Shown here one piece after another: positions 47,147 through 56,499 of a stretch of 64,000 nucleotides of DNA. Origin of the DNA: Streptomyces formicae (lineage in GTDB: Bacteria > Actinomycetota > Actinomycetes > Streptomycetales > Streptomycetaceae); NCBI RefSeq assembly GCF_022647665.1, contig NZ_CP071872.1, forward strand, positions 7,812,001 through 7,876,000. Reading direction: 5' to 3'. Made by a program: the position numbers and the translations under genes. The notes below the pieces were generated by a model. It worked only from the letters and a program-made list of their open reading frames with translations. It was not told the DNA's origin and searched no databases. How positions within the stretch are numbered: position 1 is the first letter of the stretch; each line of letters begins with the position of its first letter.

Positions 47147-47893
47147 CTAGGCCGCGAGGCCCTTCTCGCCGGGTCCGGCCTCCTGGCGCGGCTCGGCGAG
47201 GTCCAGCGTCTCGTGCGGCTGCGGCTCCCAGTCCCGCTCCGGGTCCCGGTCGTCCGCCGCCGCGCGCCGTGACCGTACGAGCCACCCGGCCCGCCCGGAA
47301 CGGGCGACCGCGGACACCAGCGGGGTCAGCAGCCCCAGCGCCAGCGGTGCGAAGAGCAGGGTCACGGCGGTGCCGAGCGCGAAGCCGCCGATGACGTCCG
47401 TCGGGTAGTGCACGCCCATGTAGACCCGGCAGAAGCCCTCCGCCAGGGCGAGCGCGATGGCCGCGAGCCCGAAGCGCCGGTGCGCGACGAAGAGCCCGAC
47501 GCCCAGCGCCATCGCCATGGTCGCGTGGTCGCTGACGAACGAGAAGTCGGTCTTCCCGTCCACCAGCACCTCGAGCCCCTCGTGGTCCCGGAACGGACGC
47601 GGCCGCTCCACGAACCCGCGGATGGGGATGTTCACCAGCAGCGCCACACCGGCCGCGAGCGGCGCCCAGACCAGCGCGGCCAGCGCCGAGACGGACTCCT
47701 CCTCGGTGCCGCGGCGGCGCACGCTCCACCAGCACCACAGCGCGACGAGGACCAGCGCGAGCATGATCCCGTACTCGCCGACGAACTCCATGACGCGGTC
47801 GAACCACGCCGGCGCCGACCGGGCCAGCCCGTTGATGTCGTGCAGCAGGCCGACGTCGGGGTTCGACCCCGGGTCGAATGCGAGTCCAGCCAT
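47147..47893 (-). CDS. PAP2-family membrane phosphatase
   Basis: A 248-aa protein with five or six membrane segments. The phosphatase motifs are RGFVERPRPF (motif 1), SFVSDHATMAMALG (motif 2, SxxH form) and RVYMGVHYPTDVIGG (motif 3). Likely acts on phosphatidic acid or undecaprenyl pyrophosphate at the outer face of the membrane. The C-terminal tail is charged and cytoplasmic. AAGGAG lies 8 nt before the ATG at 47893; the longer in-frame start is rejected. Confidence 0.9.
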   Translation of the reverse strand: MAGLAFDPGSNPDVGLLHDINGLARSAPAWFDRVMEFVGEYGIMLALVLVALWCWWSVRRRGTEEESVSALAALVWAPLAAGVALLVNIPIRGFVERPRPFRDHEGLEVLVDGKTDFSFVSDHATMAMALGVGLFVAHRRFGLAAIALALAEGFCRVYMGVHYPTDVIGGFALGTAVTLLFAPLALGLLTPLVSAVARSGRAGWLVRSRRAAADDRDPERDWEPQPHETLDLAEPRQEAGPGEKGLAA

Positions 47894-47985
47894 CTGCTGC
47901 GGCTCCTTGCCTGCTTGTCGTCTGCTGTCGCGGCGCACGCCGGTGTGCGCCGCTCCTGCCAACCCCCCGTGGTCGGTGCGTCGGT

Positions 47986-48017
47986 GCGGTGTGCGTACGG
48001 ACGGCGGTGTGCGTACG
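47986..48017. repeat. 14-bp direct repeat in the PAP2 upstream region
   Basis: GCGGTGTGCGTACG occurs at 47986-47999 and 48004-48017, starts 18 bp apart, followed by GTACGTATG. It lies in the 283-bp gap between the PAP2 start and the stop of the next minus-strand gene. No gene or clear terminator is seen in that gap. Confidence 0.5.
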
Positions 48018-48176
48018 TACGTATGCTCCGCCCCAAGGAACGACTCGTCCTACAGGTCCGTTCCACTCTCCACGGAACGATCACCATGACGTTATCGAAG
48101 AGTGATACATCGTCGCAGCTCAGGGCCTTGGCTTAACGGAGAGTTCCAGCCATCCCCGACGCCCCGTCAGCCGGGC

Positions 48177-49181
48177 TCACCCCGTCGGACGGGCTGTCGG
48201 CAGCGCAGCGGCGCCGTCCTTCGTGACCCGGGTCGCCCCGAAGTAGTCCGGTGTGTCGATCTTGTCGAAGCGGATCACGGCGCCGGTGTACGGAGCGTTG
48301 ATCATGTACCCGCCGCCGACGTACAGCCCCACGTGCCGGATCGCCCGCGAGTTGGCCAGGTCGTCCGAGAAGAACACCAGGTCGCCGGGGAGCAGCTCGT
48401 CCCGCGAGGGGTGCGGCCCGGCGTTGTACTGGTCGTTCGCGACGCGCGGCAGCTCGATCCCGACGGTCCGGTACGCGGCCTGCGTCAGCCCCGAGCAGTC
48501 GAACCGCCCGCCGTGCTCCGGCGTCCCGTTCCCGCCCCACAGATACTTCGTCCCGAGCTTCTGCTGCGCGAAGTAGATCGCCCCGGCCGCCTGCCGCGAC
48601 GGCTGGACCCGCCCGACCGGCCTGGCGAAGCTCTTCTCAAGCGTCCGGATGATCTTGACGTAGTTCTGCGTCTCCCTGTACGGCGGCACCCCGCCGTACT
48701 TGATGACCGCGTACGCCCCCGCGTTGTACGCCGCCAGCATGTTGTCCGTCGGATCGCCGGGCACCTTCTTCACGTACCCGGCGAGCTTGCAGTCGTACGA
48801 CGCGGCCGACGGAATCGCATCCGCCGGATCCCACACGTCGCGGTCCCCGTCCCCGTCCCCGTCCACCCCGTGCGCGGACCACGTCCCCGGGATGAACTGC
48901 GCGATCCCCTGCGCTTCGGCCGGACTCTGCGCCTTCGGATTCCAGCCGCTCTCCTGGTACAACTGCGCGGCCAGCAAGGCTGGGTTGATCGCCGGGCAGA
49001 GGGTCCCCCACTTCTCCACCAGCGGCTGGTACAGCGCCGGCACGGCCCCCTTGACAAGCGCGACGGCTCCCCCGTTGTTCCTGATCCCCGCGGCCGCGGT
49101 GTACGTCCCGACGACCAGCAGGGCGAGAAACCCGAGGGACATCCCGACGGCCCCGCCCCCGAGCAGCCATGCCTTACGCAC
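48177..49181 (-). CDS. Bifunctional lytic transglycosylase / NlpC-P60 endopeptidase
   Basis: A 334-aa protein anchored by one N-terminal membrane segment (about 6-30). The SLT-type lytic transglycosylase domain (about 58-175) has catalytic Glu77 in QESGWNP and a DGDGDGDRD stretch at 107-115. The NlpC/P60 domain (about 195-325) has Cys229 (FDCSGLTQ) and His283 (RHVGLYVG). It cleaves both glycan and peptide bonds of peptidoglycan. Such two-domain enzymes act as the VirB1-type hydrolase in Gram-positive conjugation systems, notable given the secretion-like operon nearby. GTG at 49181 with GGAGGG upstream; a TTG at 49187 is possible. Confidence 0.9.
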   Translation of the reverse strand: MRKAWLLGGGAVGMSLGFLALLVVGTYTAAAGIRNNGGAVALVKGAVPALYQPLVEKWGTLCPAINPALLAAQLYQESGWNPKAQSPAEAQGIAQFIPGTWSAHGVDGDGDGDRDVWDPADAIPSAASYDCKLAGYVKKVPGDPTDNMLAAYNAGAYAVIKYGGVPPYRETQNYVKIIRTLEKSFARPVGRVQPSRQAAGAIYFAQQKLGTKYLWGGNGTPEHGGRFDCSGLTQAAYRTVGIELPRVANDQYNAGPHPSRDELLPGDLVFFSDDLANSRAIRHVGLYVGGGYMINAPYTGAVIRFDKIDTPDYFGATRVTKDGAAALPTARPTG

Positions 49182-49332
49182 CGTCAATCACCCTCCGCCG
49201 CACGGCTGTCCACCGTGAGTCAGTCTAGGGGCGGAGGGCCTGCCGCAGGAGAGCTCCTCGCTCTCTGGCCCACCCGTGTTACCCGCAGGTAGCGTGTGCC
49301 CTGCACCTGTCGGCAGGGAGAGGCGGCCCGTC

Positions 49333-50133
49333 ATGGCGGATCAGGCACCCCAGGCGTTCTTCGAGCGGATCTCCGAGTCCCGCTTCGCGCCGACCGAGCA
49401 CACCCGCGGACCCTGGGACGCGGGCTCGCAGCACGCCGGGCCGCCCGCCGCGCTGCTGGGGCGGGCGCTGGAGGAGCGGCCGGGGGCACGGGGGGACATG
49501 CGGCTCGCGCGGGTCACCTACGAGATCGTGCGGCCGGTGCCGATCAGGCCGCTGGAGGTGACCACGACCGTGCTGCGGAGCGGCCGGAGCGTGGAGCTGG
49601 CCGAGGCCGCACTGACGCCCCAAGGGGAGGCGGAGCCGGTGATGTTCGCCCGCGCGCTCCGGATCCGTACGCTCGACGAGCCGGGGCCCGCGGTCGCCGA
49701 GGGGCCGCGGCTCCCCTCGCCCGGGGAGACCGCGGAGACGCCCTTCTTCGCCGTGCCGTGGGACGTCGGCTACCACACGTCCATGGACACCCGCTTCACC
49801 GAAGGCACCTTCAGGGAACAGGGCCCCGGCACCTGCTGGATGCGGATGCGCCTGCCGCTCGTCGCAGGCGAGGAGGTCCGCCCCCTCGACCGCGTGCTGA
49901 TCGCCGCCGACTCCGGGAACGGCATCAGCAACGTGCTCGACTTCGGCCGCCACGTCTTCGTCAACGCGGACCTGACGGTCCATCTGCACCGCCATCCCGT
50001 CGGCGAGTGGGTGTGCGTGGAGGCCCGCACAAGCGTGGACCCGGCCGGCATCGGCCTCGCGGACTCCCGTCTGCACGACGAGAAGGGCCCGATCGGCCGG
50101 GGCGCACAGAGCCTGTTCGTCGCACCCCGTTGA
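49333..50133 (+). CDS. Acyl-CoA thioesterase, TesB-like double hotdog
   Basis: A 266-aa protein with two hotdog domains. First: QAFFERISESRFAPTEHTRG, PWDAGSQHAGPPAALLGRAL and TYEIVRPVPIRPLEVTTTVL. Second: TCWMRMRLPLVAGEEVRPLD and ADLTVHLHRHPVGEWVCVEA. It fits the TesB-like acyl-CoA thioesterase/3 family of actinomycetes; the acyl substrate is unknown. GGGAGAGG precedes the ATG at 49333. Confidence 0.85.
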   Translation: MADQAPQAFFERISESRFAPTEHTRGPWDAGSQHAGPPAALLGRALEERPGARGDMRLARVTYEIVRPVPIRPLEVTTTVLRSGRSVELAEAALTPQGEAEPVMFARALRIRTLDEPGPAVAEGPRLPSPGETAETPFFAVPWDVGYHTSMDTRFTEGTFREQGPGTCWMRMRLPLVAGEEVRPLDRVLIAADSGNGISNVLDFGRHVFVNADLTVHLHRHPVGEWVCVEARTSVDPAGIGLADSRLHDEKGPIGRGAQSLFVAPR

Positions 50134-50293
50134 AGGCCGTCCTGGTCGGCGCGGGTCGGCCGGCGTTCGCGCACCCCGACCCGACCCGCCAGGGCGGTCT
50201 GGACCAGCCACCATTACCCTGTGTCACGCAGCCAGGAAGGCTGTGAACCATCCCCGCCGACGACCACGGCAGGGCGAGCACGCAGGAGAGCAC

Positions 50294-50419
50294 ATGGGAA
50301 ACGTGGGGAACAAGGTACGCCGGGCCGGCGACTCCGGGGGAACGATCGCGGCCGTGAGCGTCATCGCGCTCATCGCCGTCGCCGTGGCGCTGCTCGGGCT
50401 GGTGACCGTACGGTCATGA
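50294..50419 (+). CDS. 41-aa single-pass membrane protein
   Basis: It starts MGNVGNKVRRAGDSGGTIAA and continues into one hydrophobic helix (AVSVIALIAVAVALLGLVTV), ending RS. AGGAGA lies 7 nt before the ATG. It is too short for most gene callers, but the SD, helix and following terminator make it convincing. Function unknown; it precedes the secretion-like operon but is separated by a terminator. Confidence 0.7.
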   Translation: MGNVGNKVRRAGDSGGTIAAVSVIALIAVAVALLGLVTVRS

Positions 50420-50429
50420 GCTGACACCC

Positions 50430-50480
50430 CGGCAGGGCGGGCGCCGCATGCACCGCCGGACACCGGCGCCCGTCCTGCCG
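50430..50480 (+). terminator. Terminator after the 41-aa membrane protein
   Basis: CGGCAGGGCGGGCGCCG (50430-50446) pairs with CGGCGCCCGTCCTGCCG (50464-50480), 17 bp with one G-T wobble. Confidence 0.8.
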
Positions 50481-50846
50481 ACCGGCTCGCCGCAGCACAT
50501 CGCGAGCCCCAACGTCACCCAACCGGTCCCGCAGCCTCAGCCGTCGGAGTGACCCGCCCCTCCCGGCCGCCTCGCGCCCACCGCCCTGACCTCGGCATTT
50601 CCGGCCCGGAGCGCCCCAACGACAGTCATTGCCCGGAGTCACCCTGCGTGATACACAGAGTGACCACACGCGTACTCGCACGAAACCCGCTCGCCGCCGT
50701 CGCAGGTCAGCGCGGCGGCTTCGGTCATTTGTGCGGGGATCGGGTAAAGAGACCAGCCAAGTCGGCGCACGAGACCAATTTCATCAGCGAAGATAGAGCG
50801 TGACCCGTGCCGAGCGGCAAGGGCGACGAACTACCCGACAGGGGCG
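50481..50846 (+). promoter_or_regulatory. Upstream region of the secretion-like operon
   Basis: About 370 bp without a convincing gene. It must hold the promoter for the six-gene operon that follows. A TTGTGC/TAAAGA pair lies near 50728-50750 but the spacing is poor, so I make no firm promoter call. Confidence 0.35.
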
Positions 50847-50855
50847 GTGAGTTAC

Positions 50856-51164
50856 ATGATCCTGGCAGCCGAAAAGGGCGACATCACCACCATCATCGGC
50901 GGAATCGCCCCCAACTGGGGGCCTTTCGGGAGCCTGGGGAACGAGGCCCGCGTGATGATCGAGGTCGTGATGGCGGTGGCCATCCTGCTCTGCCTGGGCA
51001 TCGCGATCTGGGGGGCTGCGAAGCAGCGCATCGGCGCGACGGCCCTCCGCGACACCTTCAGCGCCGAGCAGGGCAAGGGCCTGATCGTCGCCGGACTGAC
51101 CGGAGTCTTCATCATCGGGTCGCTGGGGACCCTGTTCACCATCGTGTACGGGATGGCCGTCTGA
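50856..51164 (+). CDS. Small two-TM protein, first gene of the T4SS-like operon
   Basis: A 102-aa protein. Membrane segments at about 32-52 (RVMIEVVMAVAILLCLGIAI) and 78-99 (GLIVAGLTGVFIIGSLGTLF). Size and topology resemble VirB2/TrbC-like pilin or VirB3-like subunits, but there is no sequence signature. The ATG at 50856 has GGTGAG upstream; a GTG at 50847 is the alternative. I believe it corresponds to the last-numbered member of the cmdABCDEF cluster (S. coelicolor SCO4126-4131), whose loss affects antibiotic production and sporulation. Confidence 0.7.
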   Translation: MILAAEKGDITTIIGGIAPNWGPFGSLGNEARVMIEVVMAVAILLCLGIAIWGAAKQRIGATALRDTFSAEQGKGLIVAGLTGVFIIGSLGTLFTIVYGMAV

Positions 51165-51350
51165 CGTCCCGTCACCCGACTCCGACGCCTGACCCCGTAC
51201 CACCGACTCCAACCGCCCCCGACACCATCCGCCCGTCGTGCCCAACGGCAGAGGTTGCGTCTCCCTGATGTCGAGTCACCACACCGCGCCCGCGCGGACT
51301 CCAGCACGGCTACCGTCGTACTACGGCTATGGCGAGGGGGCGGACGCGGC

Positions 51351-52166
51351 ATGAGCTTCGGCGACGAGCACGACAGCATCGGGGGCACGGGACAGACCCG
51401 TACACGCCTCCCGGAAGCCGGCAGCGACGTCTACGGGGGCGCGCGCCGGCCCGTACGGAACTCACGCTCCCTCATCACCGTGGTGGGCGTCGTCACCCTG
51501 CTGATCGCCGCGATCGCGTTCGCGAACCGCGGCGACGGCGCGGACAACCCGGAAACCGCGACAGAGGCGAAGGGCACGACCCCGACGGCGGCGACGGGCG
51601 TGCGCCCGGTGACCGGGAAGGACGGGGCGATCCCGACGGGGTACGCGAAGGACGAGCAGGGGGCGCAGAGCGCGGCGGCGAATTACGCGGTGGCGCTCGG
51701 CTCCGACGGCATGTTCCAGCCCGACAGTCGGCACCGGATCGTGGACACGGTCTACACGGCCGCGGCGGCAGCCAAGCTCAAGGGCCCCCAGGACGAGGCA
51801 TACTCCGCCGAGTTCCTGTCCAAGTTGGGGCTCGACGAAGGCGGCGACGCACCCGATGGCAGCACCTTCGTCTCAAGGACCATCCCGGTAGGAACGAAGG
51901 TGGAGAGCTTCACCGGCAACACCGCCAAGGTGGCGGTCTGGTACACCGGCCTCATCGGCATGTCCGGTCCCGACTCGACCGACCCGGTGAGCACAACGTG
52001 GAAGACCTGGACCTTCAACCTGGCGTGGGCGGACAACGACTGGAAGGTCACGGCCGACACGCAGAAGGACGGGCCGGCCCCCGTGCCTGGCGACATCCCG
52101 GCCTCCAGCTCGGACGAGATCAGCAAGACCGTCGGGGAGTACGGAGGCTTCACCTATGCCCGCTAG
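51351..52166 (+). CDS. Single-TM protein with VirB8/NTF2-like exterior domain (suspected)
   Basis: A 271-aa protein. Cytoplasmic N-terminus of about 40 residues, one TM (about 41-60: SLITVVGVVTLLIAAIAFAN), a linker rich in Thr/Ala, then an exterior domain of about 170 residues (AANYAVALGSDGMFQPDSRH, VAVWYTGLIGMSG, TWTFNLAWADNDWKV). The repeated helix then curved-sheet pattern and topology suggest a VirB8/TcpC-type scaffold. Sequence evidence alone is weak. The next gene starts 11 nt inside its end. Confidence 0.7.
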   Translation: MSFGDEHDSIGGTGQTRTRLPEAGSDVYGGARRPVRNSRSLITVVGVVTLLIAAIAFANRGDGADNPETATEAKGTTPTAATGVRPVTGKDGAIPTGYAKDEQGAQSAAANYAVALGSDGMFQPDSRHRIVDTVYTAAAAAKLKGPQDEAYSAEFLSKLGLDEGGDAPDGSTFVSRTIPVGTKVESFTGNTAKVAVWYTGLIGMSGPDSTDPVSTTWKTWTFNLAWADNDWKVTADTQKDGPAPVPGDIPASSSDEISKTVGEYGGFTYAR

Positions 52167-53491
52167 TACTCGGCACCGCGCTCGCACAGTCGCCACCCTG
52201 CTCACGGCCGTACCCACAGCCCTGTACGTGTCCGCGACGAACGCCGCGGCCGCACCCTCACCGTCCCCGACGCCGAGCAACGACCCCTGCGACCTCCTGA
52301 TCGGCCCCGCCAAGGAGTACTGCACCAACGGCGACGCCACCCCCGCTCCCCCTCCCTCGACGACCCCACCACCCCCTCGACCCCCTCGCCTCGCTCGCCA
52401 AGGGCTGCGCCGACGCCGCCGTCGCGATCGTCGACGCGTTGTCGAAGGCCGTGAAGTCCACCGCGCAGGTGGACTTCACCAACAACACCTTCCTCACCCA
52501 GTACGCCGTCGTCTTCGCCGCCGCCACCTTCCTCACCCTCCTCCTCTGGCTCCTCGCCGTCGCCAAGCGCGCCATCCGGGGCGTGCCGCTCGCGACGGCG
52601 ATGTCCGAGGCGATCGGGTTCCTCTGGCTGACCGTGCTCGCCTCCGCCTTCACGCCGCTGATCCTCTACACGCTCGTCTCGGCGACCGACGCGATCACCG
52701 AGGTGATCGCGTCGGGCACCGGCGGGCAGACGGACGCCTTCTTCGGGAGCTTCAAGGAGGCGCTGCAGAAGGGCGACGACATCGGCGGCGGGCCGATCAT
52801 GCTGATCATCGTGTCGCTCGTGACGGTCGTCGCGGCCGGTGTGCTGTACCTGGAGCTGTTCATCCGGGCCGTGCTGCTGTACGTCGGCGCGCTGCTCGGC
52901 GTCGTCGTGTACGCGGGGCTCGTCGACAAGAACCTCTGGGGGCATGTGCGCCGCTGGGCCGGGATCATGATCGCGGTGATCCTCGTCAAGCCGGTCATCA
53001 TCATCGTGCTCGGCCTCGCGGGGGCGCTGTCGGGCGACGACGGACCGAACGCGTTCTCCGCCGTGGTCACCGGCCTTGCGATCATCCTGCTCGCCATCTT
53101 CGCGTCGGCGATGATCTACCGCTTCGTTCCCGGTTTCGGCGACGAGATCGCGGCCTCCCGCAACAACCGCATCCAGAACAGCGCCGAGAGCAAGGCGGCG
53201 GCCGTCATCAGCTCCCCCGCCGCCCTCGTCTCGCAGGGCATCAAGACCCACTCCGCCCGCAGCGAGCAGCACGGCGGCGGCTCCGAGGCCCGGCCCGCGA
53301 GCCCCGTCGCGGGCGGGCTGGCGGCGCACGGTTCGCGGGGGGCATCGGCCGGGGGCGGGGTCGGCGGCGGAACTGTCCCCTCCGCCGCACCTCCGCCCCG
53401 TAGCGGGAACGCCCCCACCGCGGGCACCCCCCACAGCAACCGCAAGAACACCAGCACAGGCACAGGAAGCACAGGAGGTGGAGGGCGTTGA
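52156..53491 (+). pseudogene. VirB6/TrbL-like polytopic protein, frameshifted in a C-run
   Basis: The first frame (52156, MPASTRHRARTVATLLTAVP) gives a signal peptide and Pro-rich mature start with two Cys. Near 52365-52376 (CCACCACCCCCTC) the coding frame jumps by one. The second frame then reads LDPLASLAKGCADAAVAIVD and TNNTFLTQYAVVFAAATFLT with five or six membrane segments, ending in a Gly/Ser/Pro tail at 53491. I recall intact homologues fused exactly this way. So this is one gene with a 1-nt indel in a homopolymer, or a sequencing error. Its topology is that of TrbL/VirB6 channel proteins. Confidence 0.75.
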
Positions 53492-55041
53492 CGACGCAGT
53501 CCCAGCCCATCGCGCCCCGCCGTACATACCTCATCGGCCGGGCCCGGCCGAACGCGATCATCGGCAAGAACCGCGAGACCGGCGAGATCGCGCTGATCAT
53601 CGCCGGCGCGTTCCTCGGCATGATGAGCGGCCTGCTGGTCCCCCTGCTCTCCCTGCGGATCGTGCTCCTGATGGGCTTCCCGCTGGTCGCGCTCGCGGCC
53701 GTGTACGTGCCGTACAAGCAGCGCACGTTCTACCGCTGGTTCGAGATCAACCGCAGCTTCAAGCGCACCCTCCGCCAAGGCACCGTCTACCGCTCCGCCG
53801 CCATGGAGGCGGGCACCCGCATCGACGGGCGCGAGGTCGAGGTCGGGCCGCCTCCCGGCATCGGGCGGATCAGCTGGCTCGCCGCACCCTTCGGTCCGGA
53901 CGAGATCGCCGTCCTGCTGCACACCGACCGCCGCACCGTCACCGCCGCGATCGAGATCGAGGGCCCGGGCGTCGGACTGCGCGACAGCGAGGACCAGGAA
54001 GCCCTGGTGGACCGTTTCGGCACCCTCCTCAAGCATGTCGCCAACGGCGACGGCTTTGTGACGCGCCTTCAGATGCTGGCCCGCACCCTGCCCGCCGACC
54101 CCGACGCGCACGCCAAGGACGTCGCCCAGCGCGGCGACCGGAACGCCCCCGACTGGCTCCAGCAGTCGTACGACCAGCTCCAGTCGATGGTGTCCACATC
54201 GAGCGAGCAGCACCGCGCCTACCTCGTCGCTTGCATGCACTTCAACCGCGAACTGGCCGCCGAGGCCGAGACCATGGCCCGCGCCGCCCGCCAGGCGAGC
54301 GGCGCGAAGAAGCTCGACAAGGACGCCGGCCTCGCCGTCGTCATGGCCCGCGAGCTCACCGACATCTGCGCCCGCCTCGCCGAGGCCGACATCCGCGTAC
54401 GCCAGCCCCTCGGCCAGGCCCGGCTCGCCTCGCTCGTGCACTCCATGTACGACCCCGACCACCCCATCGACCACATCCAGGCCATGACGAAGCGCAACGC
54501 CTGGCCCGCCGAACTCGACGCGATGGAGCCGACGTACCTCCAGGCCAAGACCCGCGAGTCGACGACGCGCGCCCCCTGGTGCCACGCCACCGCCTGGGTG
54601 AAGGAGTGGCCGATGACCCCCGTCGGCGTCAACTTCCTCGCCCCGCTGCTCGTCCACACCCCGGACGTGATCCGTACGGTCGCGGTCTGCATGGACCTCG
54701 AACCCACCGAGGTCGCCATCGAGCGCATGCTGACCGAGAAGACCAACGACGAGGCGGAGGCGAGCCGCGCCGCCAAGATGAACCGGACCGTCGACCCGCG
54801 CGACATCGCCGCACACGGGCGGCTCGACCAGCGGGGTGAAGATCTCGCCAGTGGCGCGGCAGGCGTCAATCTTGTCGGGTACATCACTGTGTCGTCACGT
54901 ACGCCCGAGGCCCTGGCCAGGGACAAGCGCACGATCAGGGCCTCGGCGGGCAAGTCGTATCTGAAGCTGGAGTGGTGCGACCGCGAGCACCACCGGGCCT
55001 TTGTGAACACGCTGCCGTTCGCGACCGGCATCCGCCGATAG
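53488..55041 (+). CDS. SCO6880-family membrane protein of the T4SS-like operon
   Basis: A 517-aa protein. Two adjacent TM helices near 36-72 (IALIIAGAFLGMMSGLLVPL, SLRIVLLMGFPLVALAAVYV), then a large soluble part with SWLAAPFGPDEIAVLLHTDR and VVMARELTDICARLAEADI. It matches what is annotated as SCO6880 family and resembles the PrgI/VirB3 plus N-terminal VirB4 half that in other systems is fused to the ATPase. TTG start at 53488 supported by AGGAGG 9 nt upstream and a TTGA overlap with the preceding stop. Confidence 0.78.
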   Translation: MTTQSQPIAPRRTYLIGRARPNAIIGKNRETGEIALIIAGAFLGMMSGLLVPLLSLRIVLLMGFPLVALAAVYVPYKQRTFYRWFEINRSFKRTLRQGTVYRSAAMEAGTRIDGREVEVGPPPGIGRISWLAAPFGPDEIAVLLHTDRRTVTAAIEIEGPGVGLRDSEDQEALVDRFGTLLKHVANGDGFVTRLQMLARTLPADPDAHAKDVAQRGDRNAPDWLQQSYDQLQSMVSTSSEQHRAYLVACMHFNRELAAEAETMARAARQASGAKKLDKDAGLAVVMARELTDICARLAEADIRVRQPLGQARLASLVHSMYDPDHPIDHIQAMTKRNAWPAELDAMEPTYLQAKTRESTTRAPWCHATAWVKEWPMTPVGVNFLAPLLVHTPDVIRTVAVCMDLEPTEVAIERMLTEKTNDEAEASRAAKMNRTVDPRDIAAHGRLDQRGEDLASGAAGVNLVGYITVSSRTPEALARDKRTIRASAGKSYLKLEWCDREHHRAFVNTLPFATGIRR

Positions 55042-55085
55042 CGCGCCGAGACGCGCCGATACGTGCCGTTAGGGGCCCTGATTCG

Positions 55086-56498
55086 ATGCGAGATCCGCTC
55101 TCCGTCCTCACCGAATCCTTCACCTCCTTCCTCTTCGGGAAGGTCGAGACGACGCGGCTGCCCGTGCGTACGTCGACGGGTCAGGCGCAGGCCGTCTATC
55201 TGCCGACCGCCGCGCCGGGCCTCGGTGACTCCGGCGTGATCATCGGCCGCGAGGTCTACAGCGGAAAGGGCTACATCTACGACCCCTTCCAGCTGTACGG
55301 GCAGCAGCTCCCCGCCCCCCACTGGCTGGTGCTCGGCGAGTCCGGCAACGGCAAGTCGGCGCTGGAGAAGACCTATGTCCTGCGCCAGCTCCGCTTCCGC
55401 GACCGGCAGGTGGTGGTCCTGGACGCCCAGGGCGAGGACGGCGTCGGCGAATGGAACCTCATCGCGCAAGAGCTGGGGATAACGCCCATCCGTCTCGACC
55501 CGATGGCCGCGCTGGACAGCGGCATCCGCCTCAACCCACTCGACCCGGCGATCACCACGACGGGCCAGCTGGCCCTGCTGCGTACGATCATCGAGGTCGC
55601 GATGGGGCACGGGCTGGACGAGCGGTCCGGCTTCGCGCTCAAGGTCGCGCACGCGTACGTCCACGAGACCATCACCGACCGGCAGCCGGTCCTGACCGAC
55701 ATCGTCGAGCAACTACGCCACCCGGAACCCGAGTCGGCCGAGGCGATGAACGTCGACATAGACGACGTACGGGCCTGGGGCCTGGACGTCGCGCTCGTCC
55801 TCGACCGGCTCGTCGACGGCGACCTGCGCGGCATGTTCGACGGGCCGACGACAGTCGGCATCGACCTCGACGCGCCGCTCACCGTCTTCGACCTGTCGCA
55901 CATCGACCGGAACAGCATCGCCATGCCGATCCTGATGGCGATCGTGGGCGTGTGGCTGGAGCACACCTGGATCCGCCCCGACCGGAAGAAGCGGATCTTC
56001 CTGGTCGAGGAGGCCTGGCACATCATCAACAGCCCGTTCGTGGCGCAGCTCTTCCAGCGGCTGCTCAAGTTCGGGCGCCGGCTCGGCCTTTCCTTCGTCG
56101 CGGTCGTCCACCACCTGAGCGACGTCGTCGACGGGGCGGCGGCCCGGGAGGCCGCGGCGATCCTGAAGATGGCCTCCACCCGGACCATCTACGCCCAGAA
56201 GGCGGATGAGGCACGAGCGACCGGCCGCGTCCTCGGCCTCCCGCGCTGGGCGGTCGAGATCATCCCCACGCTGACGCCCGGCATCGCCGTGTGGGACGTC
56301 AACGGCAACGTCCAGGTCGTGAAGCACCTTGTCACGGAGGCGGAACGCCCGCTGGTCTACACGGACCGCGCCATGACGGAATCGTCCGTACGGGACGACC
56401 GGCCCGAGGACGTACGGGCGGCGGACTGGGAAGCGGAGCAGCGCGCCGCCCTCATCGAGCAGCAGATGGGCGAGTCCTCCCAGTCGACGGTGGCGTGA
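55086..56498 (+). CDS. VirB4/TraC-like ATPase
   Basis: A 470-aa P-loop ATPase. Walker A GESGNGKS at 84-91, a VVLDAQGEDG strand, Walker B RIFLVEEAWH near residue 300, and FGRRLGLSFVAVVHHLSDVV followed by Arg-rich sensor RTIYAQKADEARATGR. It is the energiser expected of a type-IV-secretion-like machine. The preceding gene supplies the membrane-side half that is usually fused to it. ATG at 55086. The coupling-protein-like gene begins 1 nt after its stop. Confidence 0.85.
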   Translation: MRDPLSVLTESFTSFLFGKVETTRLPVRTSTGQAQAVYLPTAAPGLGDSGVIIGREVYSGKGYIYDPFQLYGQQLPAPHWLVLGESGNGKSALEKTYVLRQLRFRDRQVVVLDAQGEDGVGEWNLIAQELGITPIRLDPMAALDSGIRLNPLDPAITTTGQLALLRTIIEVAMGHGLDERSGFALKVAHAYVHETITDRQPVLTDIVEQLRHPEPESAEAMNVDIDDVRAWGLDVALVLDRLVDGDLRGMFDGPTTVGIDLDAPLTVFDLSHIDRNSIAMPILMAIVGVWLEHTWIRPDRKKRIFLVEEAWHIINSPFVAQLFQRLLKFGRRLGLSFVAVVHHLSDVVDGAAAREAAAILKMASTRTIYAQKADEARATGRVLGLPRWAVEIIPTLTPGIAVWDVNGNVQVVKHLVTEAERPLVYTDRAMTESSVRDDRPEDVRAADWEAEQRAALIEQQMGESSQSTVA

Positions 56499-56499
56499 C

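Noticed and set aside
50549..50803. Plus-strand open frame of 84 codons upstream of the secretion-like operon
   Set aside because: No Shine-Dalgarno or leaderless promoter fits its start, its composition is not protein-like, and the region more likely holds the operon promoter.
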